In this document: positions 11,694 through 23,850 of the stretch, in pieces | Layout: every line of letters begins with the position of its first letter | Numbering within the stretch: the stretch's first letter is position 1 | NCBI GenBank assembly: GCA_951799445.1 | Contig: CATOGU010000239.1 | Coordinates: 62,001 to 126,000, forward strand | Source of the DNA: Pseudisothecium myosuroides | Lineage: Eukaryota; Streptophyta; Bryopsida; Hypnales; Lembophyllaceae | DNA length: 64,000 bases | Direction: 5' to 3' | Program-made: the position numbers and the translations under genes | The notes under the pieces: model-generated | What the model was told of the DNA's origin: nothing | Seen by the model: only the letters and a program-made list of their open reading frames with translations | Database searches by the model: none

Positions 11694-13690
11694 ATGACGT
11701 CTCCAGGCCTCTTGAACGAGGAGGACCTGACATCAAGTCCGGTGCAGTCTACTTCTTTGGGTAAGGATATTGTTGTCCCGGACCTTGCACCAGCAAGCCG
11801 CCAAGACACTGATCGGCCTTCAAGTTTTCAAGAGGGGGAGGTAATATTTGTCTCCTGTAATGTTTTTAATTTTATAGATATCTGTCGTTGTTGTCAGTAG
11901 TCTTTCGAGTGGACTTTTATGTGATTTTTGTGTGACGTCTGCAATGAGCCAATTCCACAATTGTAACTGGCAACGCATTCGTCCGTTTGTTAGCAGGAAT
12001 TGGATCCTCCAGTACCTCATAAGGGATCTTCGGAGGGCATCCACCGGCCATTGAGGTCCCAGGTGGCGGAGAAGTGGATCAATGTTGTCTTGGACCTCAA
12101 TGGCATTCTCTGTGTCAGCGAAGACTGGAAGTCCAAGGGGTCAATCAAACAAATCAATCCCCAGTCCGAGCCACACTCCGCCACAGTTGGGGCGATTGTC
12201 GGACCCAAGGCAGTGTACGTCCGACCCAATTGCTCCATGTTTTTGATGGAGTTAGAGAAGATAGCCTTCATTTCAGTGTGGAGCTCCATGAAAAAATCCT
12301 CCACTGAAGGCATCTGTGCTTACCTTTTCCGAGATGGAAAATTGCCCTTCCTTGTCCTTGGGCAAGACTCTTGCAAGACTATTAAGTGTCGGGATAGAAC
12401 TAACAGATTAACATCGTATAAGGAACCAGGGACCGATAAGGAATTGTTTCTTAAAAACTTGGATGTGCTCTTCGGTGACTCAAGAGGTAATTTCGCATCT
12501 GACAATTCCATCATTGTGGATGATAGCCCTCGTAAGCACATCATGAATTATCCAGAGAATGTTATACTTTCGGACTCGTGGAGTAACCGGGGAAATGGCG
12601 ATAAGGACACGTTTCTCCTCGTGGTCCTACTGCCATGGTTTCAGGGCTTGCACGCCAATCGTGGCGTGGGGCTGAAGTCGTTCCGAAAAAATAACAAGTG
12701 GAGAATTGGGCGGCGAATGCTTTGCGAGGAAAGGGGTCGTCGAGAGTATGAAAAACTCATGGAGGTAGTGTCTGGATCATATAGTGTTAGCTAGCGCAGC
12801 GGTTGAAGGTATGTAGTTCAGATGGCGATGAGGTTATGTGGAGATCATGTGTGCGCTTTGAATAAACTATCGTCAGCTTGAATTTTAGCTCATATACAGT
12901 TGAAAATGTAGCTCCTGTATCCCCTTTGATTCAGTTATAATGAACTTGCATTTCAGCTCGAATAGAGCTGAAGTGTAGATCATGTATGGATTTTGCCTCC
13001 AATTATTCAACCCATTGCTTTTTAGCTCGATTCGAGTTGATATGCGGGGAGACTACTCTTGGACCATGGTCTTGGCCATTGGTGTGGGTACATCTCTATT
13101 TTTAACCTTCTTTCCGTACATGCCTTTGCACATTCTGTTCCTAACTGATATTTTCTTTGTGTCAGATGAGGAGCATGTTGAGGTCCTCCGTGTCAAATGA
13201 GGTACTCCCTTGCCAGGCGTCCGCGGATTCCATCCTGGATTTTGGACAGTACGTGATCCTTAGTACAGGGAACTTCCTCTGCTCGGCACCTACTGTGAAT
13301 TTTGTTATGGACTTCTCTGTCAAGTCCATTGAAGACGGAGTTGTAGATAGTCCTCCAAACCAGAAGCCGCGCCTCCCTGTTTCGTGCTCGCCTTCTCCTC
13401 TTCGTTCAAGGGGAATCCGGGCTTCATCAATGTCACCAACTGCCTCTGACAAAGGGACACAAAGAAGGCTGTACGGAGATGCCAATTACCCGATGTCAAA
13501 AATGGATGTGAAGCTCAATGTAACGGAGAATCCACGTGAAGAAATTGTTCCCATCCCTGTGAATCCGCCTTTGCTTCCGCCTCGCCGCGCATTGATTGGC
13601 GGGAGTAAATTGAAGAGAAAACATGACGAGCCATCTTCTACTCGATGCTCTACTCCAAGTTGGGACTCCTGGGAGCTTAGATCATTGTAG
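11694..13690 (+). CDS. FCP1/NIF-like HAD-family phosphatase-like protein
   Basis: Model: exons 11694-11840, 11997-12764 and 13166-13690, all phase 0, about 479 residues; the third junction is less certain, and without it the protein stops at 12794. The FCP1-homology order is present: nucleophile motif VVLDLNGIL (Asp about residue 82), VYVRPNCSMFLMEL, FISVWSSM in the position of VWTAS, then SIIVDDSPRKHIMNYPENVI with the acidic pair near 224-225, and a final DKDTFLLVVLLPWFQGL. The usual DxDxT(L) is DLNGIL, so the second Asp is Asn, which would weaken or remove phosphatase activity. The C-terminal exon is Pro/Ser-rich and basic. It starts 293 bases after the ParB-like gene in the same direction, and its largest intron carries three palindromes. 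A real FCP1 fold is likely; substrate unknown. Confidence 0.65.
12884..12905. repeat. Palindrome 8, degenerate
   Basis: TTTTAGCTC and a decayed CAGTTGAAAA arm, followed by ATGTA. It is the weakest member and was recognised mainly from its neighbours 50-140 bases downstream. Confidence 0.4.
12952..12972. repeat. Palindrome 9, in the phosphatase-like gene intron
   Basis: TTCAGCTCG and AGAGCTGAA surround AAT with one mismatch, followed by GTGTAGATCATGTATG. Confidence 0.85.
13021..13041. repeat. Palindrome 10, in the phosphatase-like gene intron
   Basis: TTTAGCTCG and CGAGTTGAT surround ATT, followed by ATGC. It is the rightmost member seen. Confidence 0.8.
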
Positions 13691-13801
13691 GCGCAGCGGA
13701 AGGAGCACATGCGTGAAGCCGGAAGAATTGCAAATGGATATAGTCGAGGACCAGAGATATTGAAGGCTTGGGAAAAGTTAAAGGGTACTTCACGTAGTTG
13801 A
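13691..13801 (+). pseudogene. Open in-frame continuation past the TAG of the phosphatase-like gene
   Basis: Directly after the TAG at 13688-13690 the same frame stays open for 36 codons (AQRKEHMREAGRIANG, then SRGPEILKAWEKLKG) to a TGA. Its charged, helix-prone composition looks like protein, so the TAG may be a premature stop. It is short enough to be chance. Confidence 0.4.
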
Positions 13802-14258
13802 TACTTGCCTGGACTCCGTGGTTGAGTAATGTTGATATATGAATGTGATGTATACATATTTCATAGGACAATGTGCTCTGGTATATCCAATTGATGCTTG
13901 TACATACATTATAGTGTTGTCCACCACAGGCTCGTACATACAGTTTATTGAACGCTATGGTACTTTGGAGCGGAGAGCCACATTTTGAGTGAGACCTTGA
14001 ATACATGAATTGGAATTGAGTTCTTCTGGAAAGTCTCATTCCATGGTGTATAGATACATAACATGTGTATTTGAAGAATATTTTCTATACATTACTAATC
14101 TTTTGTAAGTAAATGCTTTGTATTATGATGTTTCGCTACAACATGTGTGCATCTGTACCATTGCATGGCTAATTATGTATCATGTTCTTGGTAGTTTTTC
14201 CTCAGTTCATATTAAATAGTGCATCTTGGAGCTCCCATTTCGTTGGAAACCTCTCATT
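13802..14258. other. Intergenic, nothing recognised
   Basis: AT-rich DNA with TGTACATA/ATGTATAC-type words, between the phosphatase-like gene and the LINE. It could include the 3' UTR of the former and the 3' end of the latter; no poly(A) tail or target duplication was found. Confidence 0.5.
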
Positions 14259-17014
14259 TTAATGAATATAATGTTCCAACAATGCCTGAGTTTGTAGTTG
14301 TGGATCAATAAGTTTCACGCCTCCTTCAGAGAGCGGGAGTATGCAAGCGTCCCACTGGACTCTGGCTGCACATCCCCCTTCATCGCGTCCTGTCCATGTG
14401 TAAGTCCTCACAAGGCTTTGAATCAAATCGCAATTCTTAACTAATATCCCACAACATGCTGCTGTGTACCAACACGTGGCCAATAGAACTTGGTTGCACA
14501 CAAGTATGCGTCCCGCTAGAGAAATATTCTTAGCAGCCCAGCTACCCAACTTTTTCTTAAGAGAAGCTATTAGTGGGATAGTATTGGTTTAGGAGGCAGG
14601 TGGAAGCCTATGAGTGGTCCTAAGTACCTCACTCATGTCCCCTCTTCTACCCAAATCAGTCCAATCTCTGCCCCCCATGTAATGGTCTTAGCATTAGCTG
14701 ATGCCCATATGGCAGCAGACTTGTCCCAATTGATTTTCGAGCCCGAGGCTAAGCAAAAGGTCGAGAGTGCCCCATACGCATTTGTAAGATTGAGTCCTGT
14801 GCCCTCAAGATACAGTGCCGCATCATCTGCGTAGTAGGCATCCAATAGCTCCGACCCTCCTGGTAACTTCAACCCTTTAATGCCATATCTCTCGTCCTCC
14901 AACATATATCCCAACGCGTCCAGAACTACCACAAAGAGAAAGGGTGCTAGTGGGCACCCTTGGCAAACGGATCGAGATAGCTCAAATTCATTGCTCACTT
15001 CACCATTCACAATAACAGATGAGGTAGCACTTTTGTATAAGCTCATAACTCCTTGGATGAAATCCGCGTGAAATCTCCTTTTCTATAAGACCGCCTCCAT
15101 AAAAGGCCAAGATATACGATCATAAGCTTTTTCAAAGTCCAAGAGGAGAAGTGTAAGGTCTTGACCGGATTCCTCTGCATAATGCATGGCTTCTTGAGCT
15201 AAAAATACGTTGTCCAAGATACACCTCCCTTGTACAAATCCCGTTTGGTTGGGTCGTACTATCTCTGGAAGTATGGTCTGGAGTCGCCTAGCCAACACTT
15301 TCGCCACCACCTTATAGAAAGATGATAAGAGAATAATGGGACGGTAATTTTTTATGAGGCTCTTGTCTCCCCCCTTCGGAATGAGTGCTATGATGCCTCA
15401 ATTATGTCCTTTGGATAACTCTCCGGTTCTAAGCACCTCCTTCACAGCCTTGAACAACTCTCCTTCTATAGCCTCCGAGCATGATTTAAAGAAATCAGTC
15501 GGAATCCCATCTTCCCCAGCTGCCTTCCCTGTGGATAAATCCTTAATGGCGTCCTGTAGTTCTGACATTGTGAGAGGTTGTGAGAGGTTGTGTGAGTACT
15601 TTGTTGTGGGCTTCGGTGACAATACTTGGGACACTACTAAGCACCGTCTCTCTAGCCTCCAACACCTCTACAGTTTCTAGATCCGCTGTGTATAACTTCG
15701 TATAAAAGTTTGTGATGGTGCTCGATTTCTCCTTTTGATCGGTAATGATGTCTCCATCAACTACTAATTGAGAGATATTTGAGCGCTTGTGGACGTCCCG
15801 AAAGACATGGAAGAATTCTTTGGTGCACCAATCTCCATTCTGAAGCCATCTTGATGAGACAGCATGGTATTGAATATCCAACAAGTCAAGTGTAATCTCA
15901 TGCAAGGAAGATCTCGCTGCGTCTAATCTTTCCTTGGAGCCTTTGTCTCCAGGGTGCCAGATCAAAAAGGCCTCCTCTTCCTTGATGACACTTAAGGCTG
16001 CATTTTCTCTCTTGTACTTGGCAATCCTTTTTTCCTTACTAATCATCCCTGCCTCCGCCAAGACCCGATTTTGTGCTCCTTCTATCCAATCCATCCAAGA
16101 GCCCCCATACTCTAGTCTATCCTCCTTAATCCACGTTGTCTCTAGCCTGTCTTTAGCCACTTGACTTCTAAGAATTTCTATTTGCAAAAACTCCCTTTTT
16201 GTGGATTTGCGACAACAAGGCAAAAGCTGTAGCATAACCGGAGCGTGGTCCGAGATTTTGGTGTGTGGATGTATGCTAAGCACCCCACCTTGGTTCTGAA
16301 AGGGGATAGAGACATAAATACAGTCAATGCGTGCGCATCTGCGTGCCCCGCCTGCTCTACCATTATCCCACGAGAACCGCTTGTCCGATTCATTACGGAA
16401 GTGGTCCAACTGCCACGCATCTTCTAACCCATAGTGGTTGATCATGCGTGTCCAAGCTAGCTTCTCCCTTCTAGTAGGTGCCGTACAATATTTAGTGCTA
16501 CCAAACCTATCTTCATCCAACTCCACCACATTGAAGTCTCCTCCCATAATGAATGAATCCCCTTCCAGGTTTGCCTCTACTATCGATTGCCAAAGGGTAA
16601 TCCGTTCTTGAGATGATCCCGGGGCATAAATATTGATGATGGTAACCAATTGGTTATGCTTTGGTTGAAGAGTGAGGAATTGGGCATATCCCTCCTTGAT
16701 TATGCCTTCCCTTGTGACTTGCAATGCAAGATTCTTGGTGACTAGGATCCCCGTTCCGGCGCGCCATCTCCCGGCTTCACCTTCACCTTTGAAGGCTGGA
16801 TTCCAAGCTCTATATCCATTATAGAATGGAAGACTTTGGCTACGCATCCTACACCTATCCGCATTCATCCAATGTTCCTGCAAAAGGATAATTTGTGATT
16901 GTGGCGCCATTCTTTCAAACATGCGTCGTATGTGTACTTGTTTTGTAGAACCTTTGGTACCGACCCAGCTCCACGGATATTGAGGGTCAAAATTACCAAA
17001 CTAGATTCAATCAT
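14259..17014 (-). pseudogene. LINE ORF2: endonuclease and reverse transcriptase, broken
   Basis: The start is best placed at 17014 (MIESSLVILTLNIRGAG), with a frameshift near 16940 before FERMAPQSQIILLQEHW. The APE-type endonuclease shows QEHW, NIYAPGS, GGDFNVV and a final KISDHAPV (SDH triad) down to about 16230. The linker ends in DLSTGKAAGEDGIPTDFFK. Next is a TGA at about 15398, where the family reads GHNWGIIALIPK. The reverse transcriptase follows: NQTGFVQGRCILDN, LLLLDFEKAYDRISW, a break near 15070, then SVCQGCPLAPFLF and YYADDAALYL with the catalytic aspartates. After another break the C-terminal block has GRILVCNQVLL, YTWTGRDEGG and LSEGGVKLIDPQ, typical of plant LINE tails. At least four inactivating changes are visible. 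Confidence 0.9.
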
Positions 17015-17100
17015 GCTTCTTTCTGCTCAGGCGAGCACGCCGACTCCATTTTCTCTCCATCTACTTTCTCCAAATCAGATGGGAGGACAACCTTCTTTTT

Positions 17101-19305
17101 TCACTTTGATGATTGGTCTAAGGTTTGCTCTGGTGAAGTTTGCATCCCTGGTTCCCAACTGGCCTCCTCTAGGTCATCCAGTTCCAACCAAGCTTGAATT
17201 AGTTGGTTTACCTTCGTTCGTCCTCGCCCAGAGGCGAGTTTCTTGAGTGCTGGTAACTCCACCCAAGTATGCCTGACTCCCCTTAAGCACTTGGCTTTTC
17301 TTGTGACTTTGATTGCGGCCAAAACTGTAAGCTTGTGCTCTCCGTTCTTCTCATCCCATCGAGCCGACCACGTAACCGAGCCCCAATTTTGGATCCGAGG
17401 AGGTTTTCGGAGTGTCACCTTGAGATGCTCCCTCAAACACTCTAGGATGACTGACTTTTTCCGTTCTAGATCTCCTCCAGAATCGTCAAAGGTTAGGGCT
17501 AGCGCCTTAGTGGCGCCGGGGACTTCACTGGTGCCATCAAAAAGAAGGTTTCATTGACCGTCAAGGTCCTCATACAAAACCGGCCATATCGAGAGGAATT
17601 TCTTCCCTTCAAGTGGAAGCTGCAACTCTTCCATTTGGAACGCTCCTTGGAATCCTTCCAAGCTCCATCCATTCCACCATTCCTTGCTCGGTTTTGATGA
17701 GTGACGTTCTTGTTTTGGTGCCCAAAATTTACCCTTCAATGGGTCTTCAGCTAAGAAATTATTGCTATCCAACTCCTTGTCCGTCATAACTTCTTCACCT
17801 CTACCAAAGCTTAAGTCTCGGTGGACCGATTGCGAGCGAGAGTTTTGCGCTAGGACTGGTTGAATGATGGGTGCCGACAACAATTTTTCGGAGAAGAGAG
17901 CCTTGCGTTGAGGCTGTGAGCTAGCTGCTACAACTGGGCTTTTGGAGCTGAGCGCCGGAAACTCATCAAGCGTCGCTCCACCACCTGCACTCAAGTTCGG
18001 GATCATCACAACCTTGAAAGCATCACCTTTCTCGACCCCAACCGATTGTGGTTGTGCCACCTTGTCCCGACTACCCTTCTTTTTCTTGTACCAAACTTCT
18101 ATGAAGCCATCATTGGCTACTGACTCATTAGATGAGATTTCCCCCCTGTGGAGGGCTGCGTGTTCCCAGCTGTGGGAACTGCCGAAATCAGGGTCGCGGC
18201 AGCTCGCTGACGTGGCCGAGCGACTGCCACGTCGGAAAAAATAATTTTTTTTTAAAAAAAAAAAAAAATGAAATTTCTTTTTTCTGTTTTTTTTTTCATT
18301 TCAAGACTAAAAAATATATATATATATTTTTTTTTTTTAAAATTTTTTTTGTCGGGAACAGCCGTTCCCCGAAACTGCGAGAGGGGACCAGCGTCAGGAA
18401 CGGGCCTGAAACGGCCCTCCCGACCCCCCAAAAAACATCTAATGCCTTCGTCTCCGTCATTTCTTATGTCTGTCGCTTCTTGTCTTGGAATTTGATCAAT
18501 GGGCATTCTTCCAACAAGTGGCCAAACTTCCAACATCTATTACATTGGTTGGGTAACCCAGAGTAACTAACTGCCTGATCCTTGTAGAGGATCTCCTCTG
18601 AGCCCGGGCTAAGCATTGGAATACTTACAAACCCAGGTAGTTTAGTGAGGTCCGTCACAATGACATTAACAATGGGACCCGCTGGCCTTTTGCAAGTTGT
18701 CTGTACTTGCTCCATCAAGAGGACTTCACCAATAAGCCCTGCAAATTTCGAGAGCCATCCCACGTTTTGGAAGACCGGGTCCAAGTCTGGGAACTGTACC
18801 TGGATTGCTGTCTCGATTTTGAGCTTCGGATTTGGTGCTTCCGCCGAGAATCCGTCCTCCCACGGGTAGAATCTAACTGTTCGGTCACCCCACTTGAGTA
18901 TGCCTACCTTGAGGCAGGAAGCTGCTAATTTGCTCGTGGCAAACTCAAGTCTAAAGAACCCTCGTGACAGTAACTGTATATTTGTAAAGAACTCTTTTTT
19001 TTCCTTGATAAAAACAAACAAAGGAGAGGGTAACTTGCTGCTTGCCCGAAGATCTTTCCAAGCACAAGGCGCTTGCCGAGCTCCTCCCTTGTACTACGGA
19101 GCTCCTTCAATGTGTCAACCAAGATCACCACCTTTGGTTTCCAACTTGGAATAATCTTCGTGACTTGCAGCTCCTCTCCATTGCCGCTTGTACATCGGTT
19201 CGAGCGTTGCTTCCCTCGCTCAATGGAGCCTGAGGTGGGTGGATCTGCAGACTCCCATCCCTCCCCATGCAAGTGCGGTAACCTGTCGACTTGGTCGACT
19301 TCCAT
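17101..19305 (-). pseudogene. LINE ORF1 (gag-like, CCHC zinc knuckle), broken
   Basis: The start at 19305 (MEVDQVDRLPHLHGEG) is followed by a frameshift near 19010, where SYPLLCLFLSRKKK passes into the frame reading FTNIQLLSRGFFRLEF. The middle holds the DUF4283-like region (RTVRFYPWEDGF, LPGFVSIPML) typical of plant LINE ORF1, then CNRCWKFGHLLEEC, a CCHC knuckle spaced C-x2-C-x4-H-x4-C. After a TAA near 18464 and the 277-bp insertion, it resumes at about 18140 as ISSNESVANDGFIEVWYKKK and runs with breaks to 17101. The encoded protein would bind the LINE RNA. Confidence 0.8.
18147..18423. mobile_element. 277-bp insertion with short imperfect TIRs inside LINE ORF1
   Basis: Ends TGTGGAGGGC and GCCCTCCCGA are inverted with two mismatches and are flanked on both sides by CCCCCC. 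The centre is an A/T homopolymer and TATATA stretch; near the ends are small GC palindromes (GTTCCCA-GCTG-TGGGAAC). It interrupts gag-like coding that can be followed on either side. CCCCCC may be a target duplication or just low complexity. Confidence 0.5.
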
Positions 19306-21823
19306 TTTCACTACTTCAAACAACCTAACTTTCTTTCTTTTTGATTCGTGCAGGTGACAGCGGCTCAAGGACGTGATTAGCGAAACGAGGCCTAGGGTCG
19401 AAGCAGAGTGTGTGCTTATAGCTACAAATCTCCAACAAAAACCAGGTAACAAACCTCCTACCCTTTCCGCAAAACCCTAAGGATCTAATGAAATTTCAGA
19501 TTTGATCTGACCAAACTAGCTTCTAATCTTGCCTACCTTAGTTTGAATTCTCATTGATTGTGTGCTACCTCCAAAGGTGCTCTGTTTTATTGCAAGGTTT
19601 TAGATTTTATGTTAAAATACTTGATTTTCAGGTTGAGGAGGATTGTTCCTGTTTCCAATTCCAAAATACTTGGCTCTTAATCCACACCATTTTCAACCGC
19701 TTTTCAAATCGCTTCTTCTCGTGTGTGACTATGATTTCAATTTGTTCTACACCTTTACGCTCTTCACTTTTTATTTATGTGGGTGCATGGGTAATATAGA
19801 TTGACAAGTATTGTGGATGATCTACTACATGAATGTGAATGTTTTAGTAGCTGTCATGTTTGAAGCAGAGGTGTGTCAATTGGACGCAACATTTAAGCAG
19901 TGCTGGATCCAATGATTAATTATTCTTGTCTACTATAATGATAATTAGAAATGCACTTATTAAGAGACTGTTTTCCAAGGCGTTTTGTAAAAGAAGGCAT
20001 TTCATTTCCAAAGAGTATTATCAAAATTACAGTGGCTTTCAATTTGTTAGTTGATTTGCCACTTCTATGAGAGCTTTTGTACTGAGAATTATGTATTACA
20101 CAAAGTGCATTGTTATGACCTGTTAGTTTTGGACAAAAAACAACATGCATTCAGAGCAATGGAGTTTTTCATAAACTATTGCACTAATAGTATCACTTAT
20201 CATTCTAAAGGCATTCTTTGGACAGGATCCAAACCAACACAAAGGTGAATCAGTATAAAGGCCAAGACACTCAATTTGAGCTCCTCAACATCTCATATAG
20301 GTTTTTTTATATGATGAGTAGTTTTCCAGATTTAGGTACTTCCTTGTAATCAAATGTGGAGAGGTTGTTCACTAGGATTGGAAACCCACCTGCTTCCAAC
20401 CTGGGTACATTTGGCATGCCATATGGCGCTGTGTACTGCAGCCAATGAATTCAAGGATGCTTGATGCCTTACAGCAATTGCTTCTTTATTTGGCAATGTA
20501 CCAAAATTAGCATTATTAATTGCAGCTTCATTGTTTCGAAAATGGTGTGCAATAATCTGGTACTAGTGTTGATAAGTTTGGACTAATGGGCTCTTCTTTG
20601 ATTTCCCTCTAGAATGTTGTGTATGGCGTTGATAGGCCGCCTTTGCAAAGTGATGGCTCTTCTCCATGCCTTAACAGCTCCACACTGCTAAAGAGCCATA
20701 TAACTCCAAAAAAAAAGATGCATGGCAAATTATTGCATGATAAATCAATAATAAACGACATATTAGTTTCTCTCAATGAGTGACATCACCATCCAATTGT
20801 GCTTGATCTGTAGGCATTCAACTACGTACATGACATCAAAATGGGAAGAAATTGGAAAGCTACAAGTTCGTAAAACAGTAGAGAGCCAATATTCAACAAA
20901 AGCCTAATTTTGATGAGATGCCATGACTGCATACCCTACATGTGATGTATACTTTTCTTCAATTTTCAATCAAAGAGACTGATCACGATGTTTCACATAC
21001 AAATGGTATATAAATGAATAGCAATGATGAATCTATTGCCTATTGACAATCAATCGATTTATTCTTGTTGTAAATTGGAAAAATTCGGTTGATTTCACAA
21101 GTTGAATGTTTGAATTTATGGTTACAGTATATCACATATACAGATGGGGTTAGAAGTTTCACGGAGTCATCCTATTTATTGACAACTAATCAATTTACTT
21201 CTCAATTGGAACAATTGGTTGATCTCATGAATTGACTCTTCAAATTTAGAGTTACATTATCATACATGCATATTGTGTTAGACAGTCATGAGCATAAAAC
21301 AACTTTAGAATAAGCTTGTGAATATTTGACTTTTGTTGATCACATCATCCAAATTTTGCAGCTTGTCTATACTTAGTAATTTATGAAAACTGAATTTTGT
21401 TGCCGTCTTAATGGTAGAATGTAACAAATTGCAAGTGGGCTGGACAAGAATTATTTGACACATTATCATGAGATATTGTAATTCTCAGTGTTTTATATGG
21501 CATTGCAGAGTAACTTTTCTATTTGTCCACTATTATCTTAATTAAAGCATAAAGAGCTCTTTAATTATCTATCCATGGTGTATTATTAATCAAATTATAT
21601 TTTTGTATGTTCAATCAAGGTCTTTGTTATATTTTTGCAATTAAGAATCCTTGCAGTCAACGACTTCAAAAATATTGAAGGAAGTCAACAAAAAATCACA
21701 TGAACCAAATTTGAACACCTAAGAGACCAGATGGCAATCCTAAGTTCAATACACAAGTTTAATCAATACACAAGTTCAAGGACACAAAAGACAATGGAGA
21801 AATTGCTTCATGAAAGATAGTTA
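19306..21823. other. AT-rich, no gene recognised
   Basis: I see no conserved motif or repeat. A pair of similar passages (TCAATCGATTTATTC-TTGTAAATTGGAA near 21050 and CAATTTACTTCTCAATTGGAA near 21190) suggests an old 140-base tandem duplication. Confidence 0.5.
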
Positions 21824-22990
21824 CTATAATTCACCATGTAATGTGTCACTTGATTCTCCAAAGCATTTTAGGTAAAGATGCCCTAATGTATCAACCTTTT
21901 CTTTGAAATCCTCAGTCGATTGTCCTTCTATAAATTGGAGACCAATAAAGTATGGATGCAGAGCGTCTAAAGCTTGCCACATTGCAATCTTGTCTCTCTT
22001 AGCTTGGCCTCTTTTCCGATTGTTTTCCTCGGCATTTACAACATCAATGTACCTCTTTTTTGATGGTACTATTGTAAACTCCAGATCCTCCTTGAAAAGT
22101 TTCAATGCATGTGCACTATTCAAAGATGGTTTGTTGGGCACATTATTTGACTTTCCTAACAACTCTTCGTCCTTGGATATTGTTACGTTTCCACCCTGGG
22201 CGCCAGTTTCAAAAGTTATTCTTTCCATTTCTTTAGTAGTCGCCTTCCTCAAAGCTTCATCTTGAATTGTCTAGATGTGAATAAAATGTAGATGTATAAT
22301 CTTCTCAACGATTCTGTTTAAGTCCACGGAGAGTGCATACATGCACTTAATCCAATGGAATCAAGAATATTGGTCTCCATCTACTCAATGTGGCTGCACC
22401 TGAAAGTGGCTTGGCTGAAATTGACTTAGAAAGTAATCCTTCCTTCTAGAAATGTTTTGATCTTTTGTTCATCAATGCGTTGGCATCTGGATTATTCCGA
22501 TGATTTATTTGGATCGCTCCTAATTGTAGTAGATACAAGAGAACTTAGAATTGGCACCGTGATCCAAACCATACACATTTGATCCCCTTCATATTGGCCG
22601 CCAAGTGCCATTCAATTAGAAATGATTTGATGCCAAAGACAGTGAGCAACTTTCCTTTTTCTTGAGCTTTGATTAATGCTGGGATTTTTGTTTGCTCAAA
22701 AATACATTTTAAAATATCATGAGATTCCCATGGTACTTGAAAAGAAGCAATTGGCCAGATTCCTCTTTCCGATTATACTAAAAAAAAAATCTTCACTAAT
22801 TGGAAGCAGATTCTTGTCTAGTGCTCTATTCATTAGAATAATCAATACCCTCTCTATTTTTTGCCCATGAACAATCTCTGCCTCATCCAGCTTCAAGACA
22901 AAGATCAGGGCCTAGCTACCAATTCTGTTCAGATCAAAATATAGAAAACAGTACAGTGAAGGAATTAACAAGCCACGGAATTTGACATTG
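21824..22990 (-). pseudogene. Decayed unidentified protein-coding region
   Basis: Several minus-strand stretches read like protein but in different frames. About 22940-22790 gives LIFVLKLDEAEIVHGQKIER and a following VLIILMNRALDKNLL. About 22690-22550 gives KIPALIKAQEKGKLL and SFLIEWHLAANMK. About 22550-22440 gives TVPILSSLVSTTIRSDPN, a stop, then QRIDEQKIKTFLEGR. 22252-21824 is open for 142 codons (FKEDLEFTIVPSKKRYIDVV, MWQALDALHPYFIGLQF). I do not recognise the family. It could be the remains of one multi-exon gene or transposon. Confidence 0.45.
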
Positions 22991-23850
22991 GGAGCTTGAA
23001 ATATAGTCTTGGACAACACTGGAATCCAAAGACAAGCATCTAGAAGCCATTTAAGGTCATCTTTGAAATTTCCCTCTAACTTTCATGTTTGCTAAAGATT
23101 TGTGGCCAATTTTGAAAGAAAGTGAATATTATGCTTCAACATAGATATTTGACAAATTTGGTAGTAAATCATATGGCATATATGCCAGTAAATTAGATTC
23201 TACTTTGATATTGGCCCTCTCTGTTTGATCCTCATATGGTACTCAATTTTAGAACCATGCTTGACAACTCTATGTAAAATGTTGAATTGCAACTGAGGCG
23301 GAGCACTGCTAAAATGTGCATTACACGACTAATATTAAAGTGTTAAGAAAAATTCCAGCTGAGCTTCTCAAGCAACAATTAAGCACAAGTGCAACTACTT
23401 TTAAAATTTGAAATCTGATATCAATAAAGAAGACACAAGTAACATTCATTGCTATATATGGGTCTAAATAGGGTAATAGGAGCCATAGCCACTCCTTTTT
23501 TTGGACCATTATTGATTGTATAGCTCAAAGTTTATTTGATTTTTCCAAAATAAACACACCTTATGATTCATAAATGTTGTAGTGTTATGTTTGACTAGTT
23601 TTTTAATTTCATCAAATTTAAGTACCAAAAAGCCCATGTAACCAGTCCTTAATGTGCTTAATGGGCCATAAAACGGATGAATGTCATCTACAATTGGATG
23701 TAGAATATCAACCTTGGCAAATTTCATGGAGAATGAACAAGGCGGACAGAGTCCTAAATGAGTGTATAAGGATTCTAAGACTGGATGAACAGATGTATGT
23801 ACATTATCATTCATTTGTATGATGAATGGATCAGATTGAGTTCAGATTGG
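22991..23850. other. No gene supported
   Basis: A 101-codon minus-strand frame at 23509-23814 contains HPIVDDIHPFYGPLSTLRTG and could belong to the decayed coding region to its left, but nothing links it to a family. Confidence 0.35.

Larger units (their letters stand above)
14259..19305 (-). mobile_element. L1-type LINE, full-length-like but inactivated
   Basis: Reading on the minus strand, an ORF1 with a CCHC knuckle is followed by an ORF2 with an APE endonuclease and a reverse transcriptase. This is the order of plant L1/RIL LINEs. Both ORFs carry frameshifts and stops and ORF1 is split by a 277-bp insertion, so the copy is dead. The 3' end is near 14250 but I found no poly(A) or target-site duplication. 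The 5' end probably lies near 19.3-19.5 kb. Confidence 0.9.
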
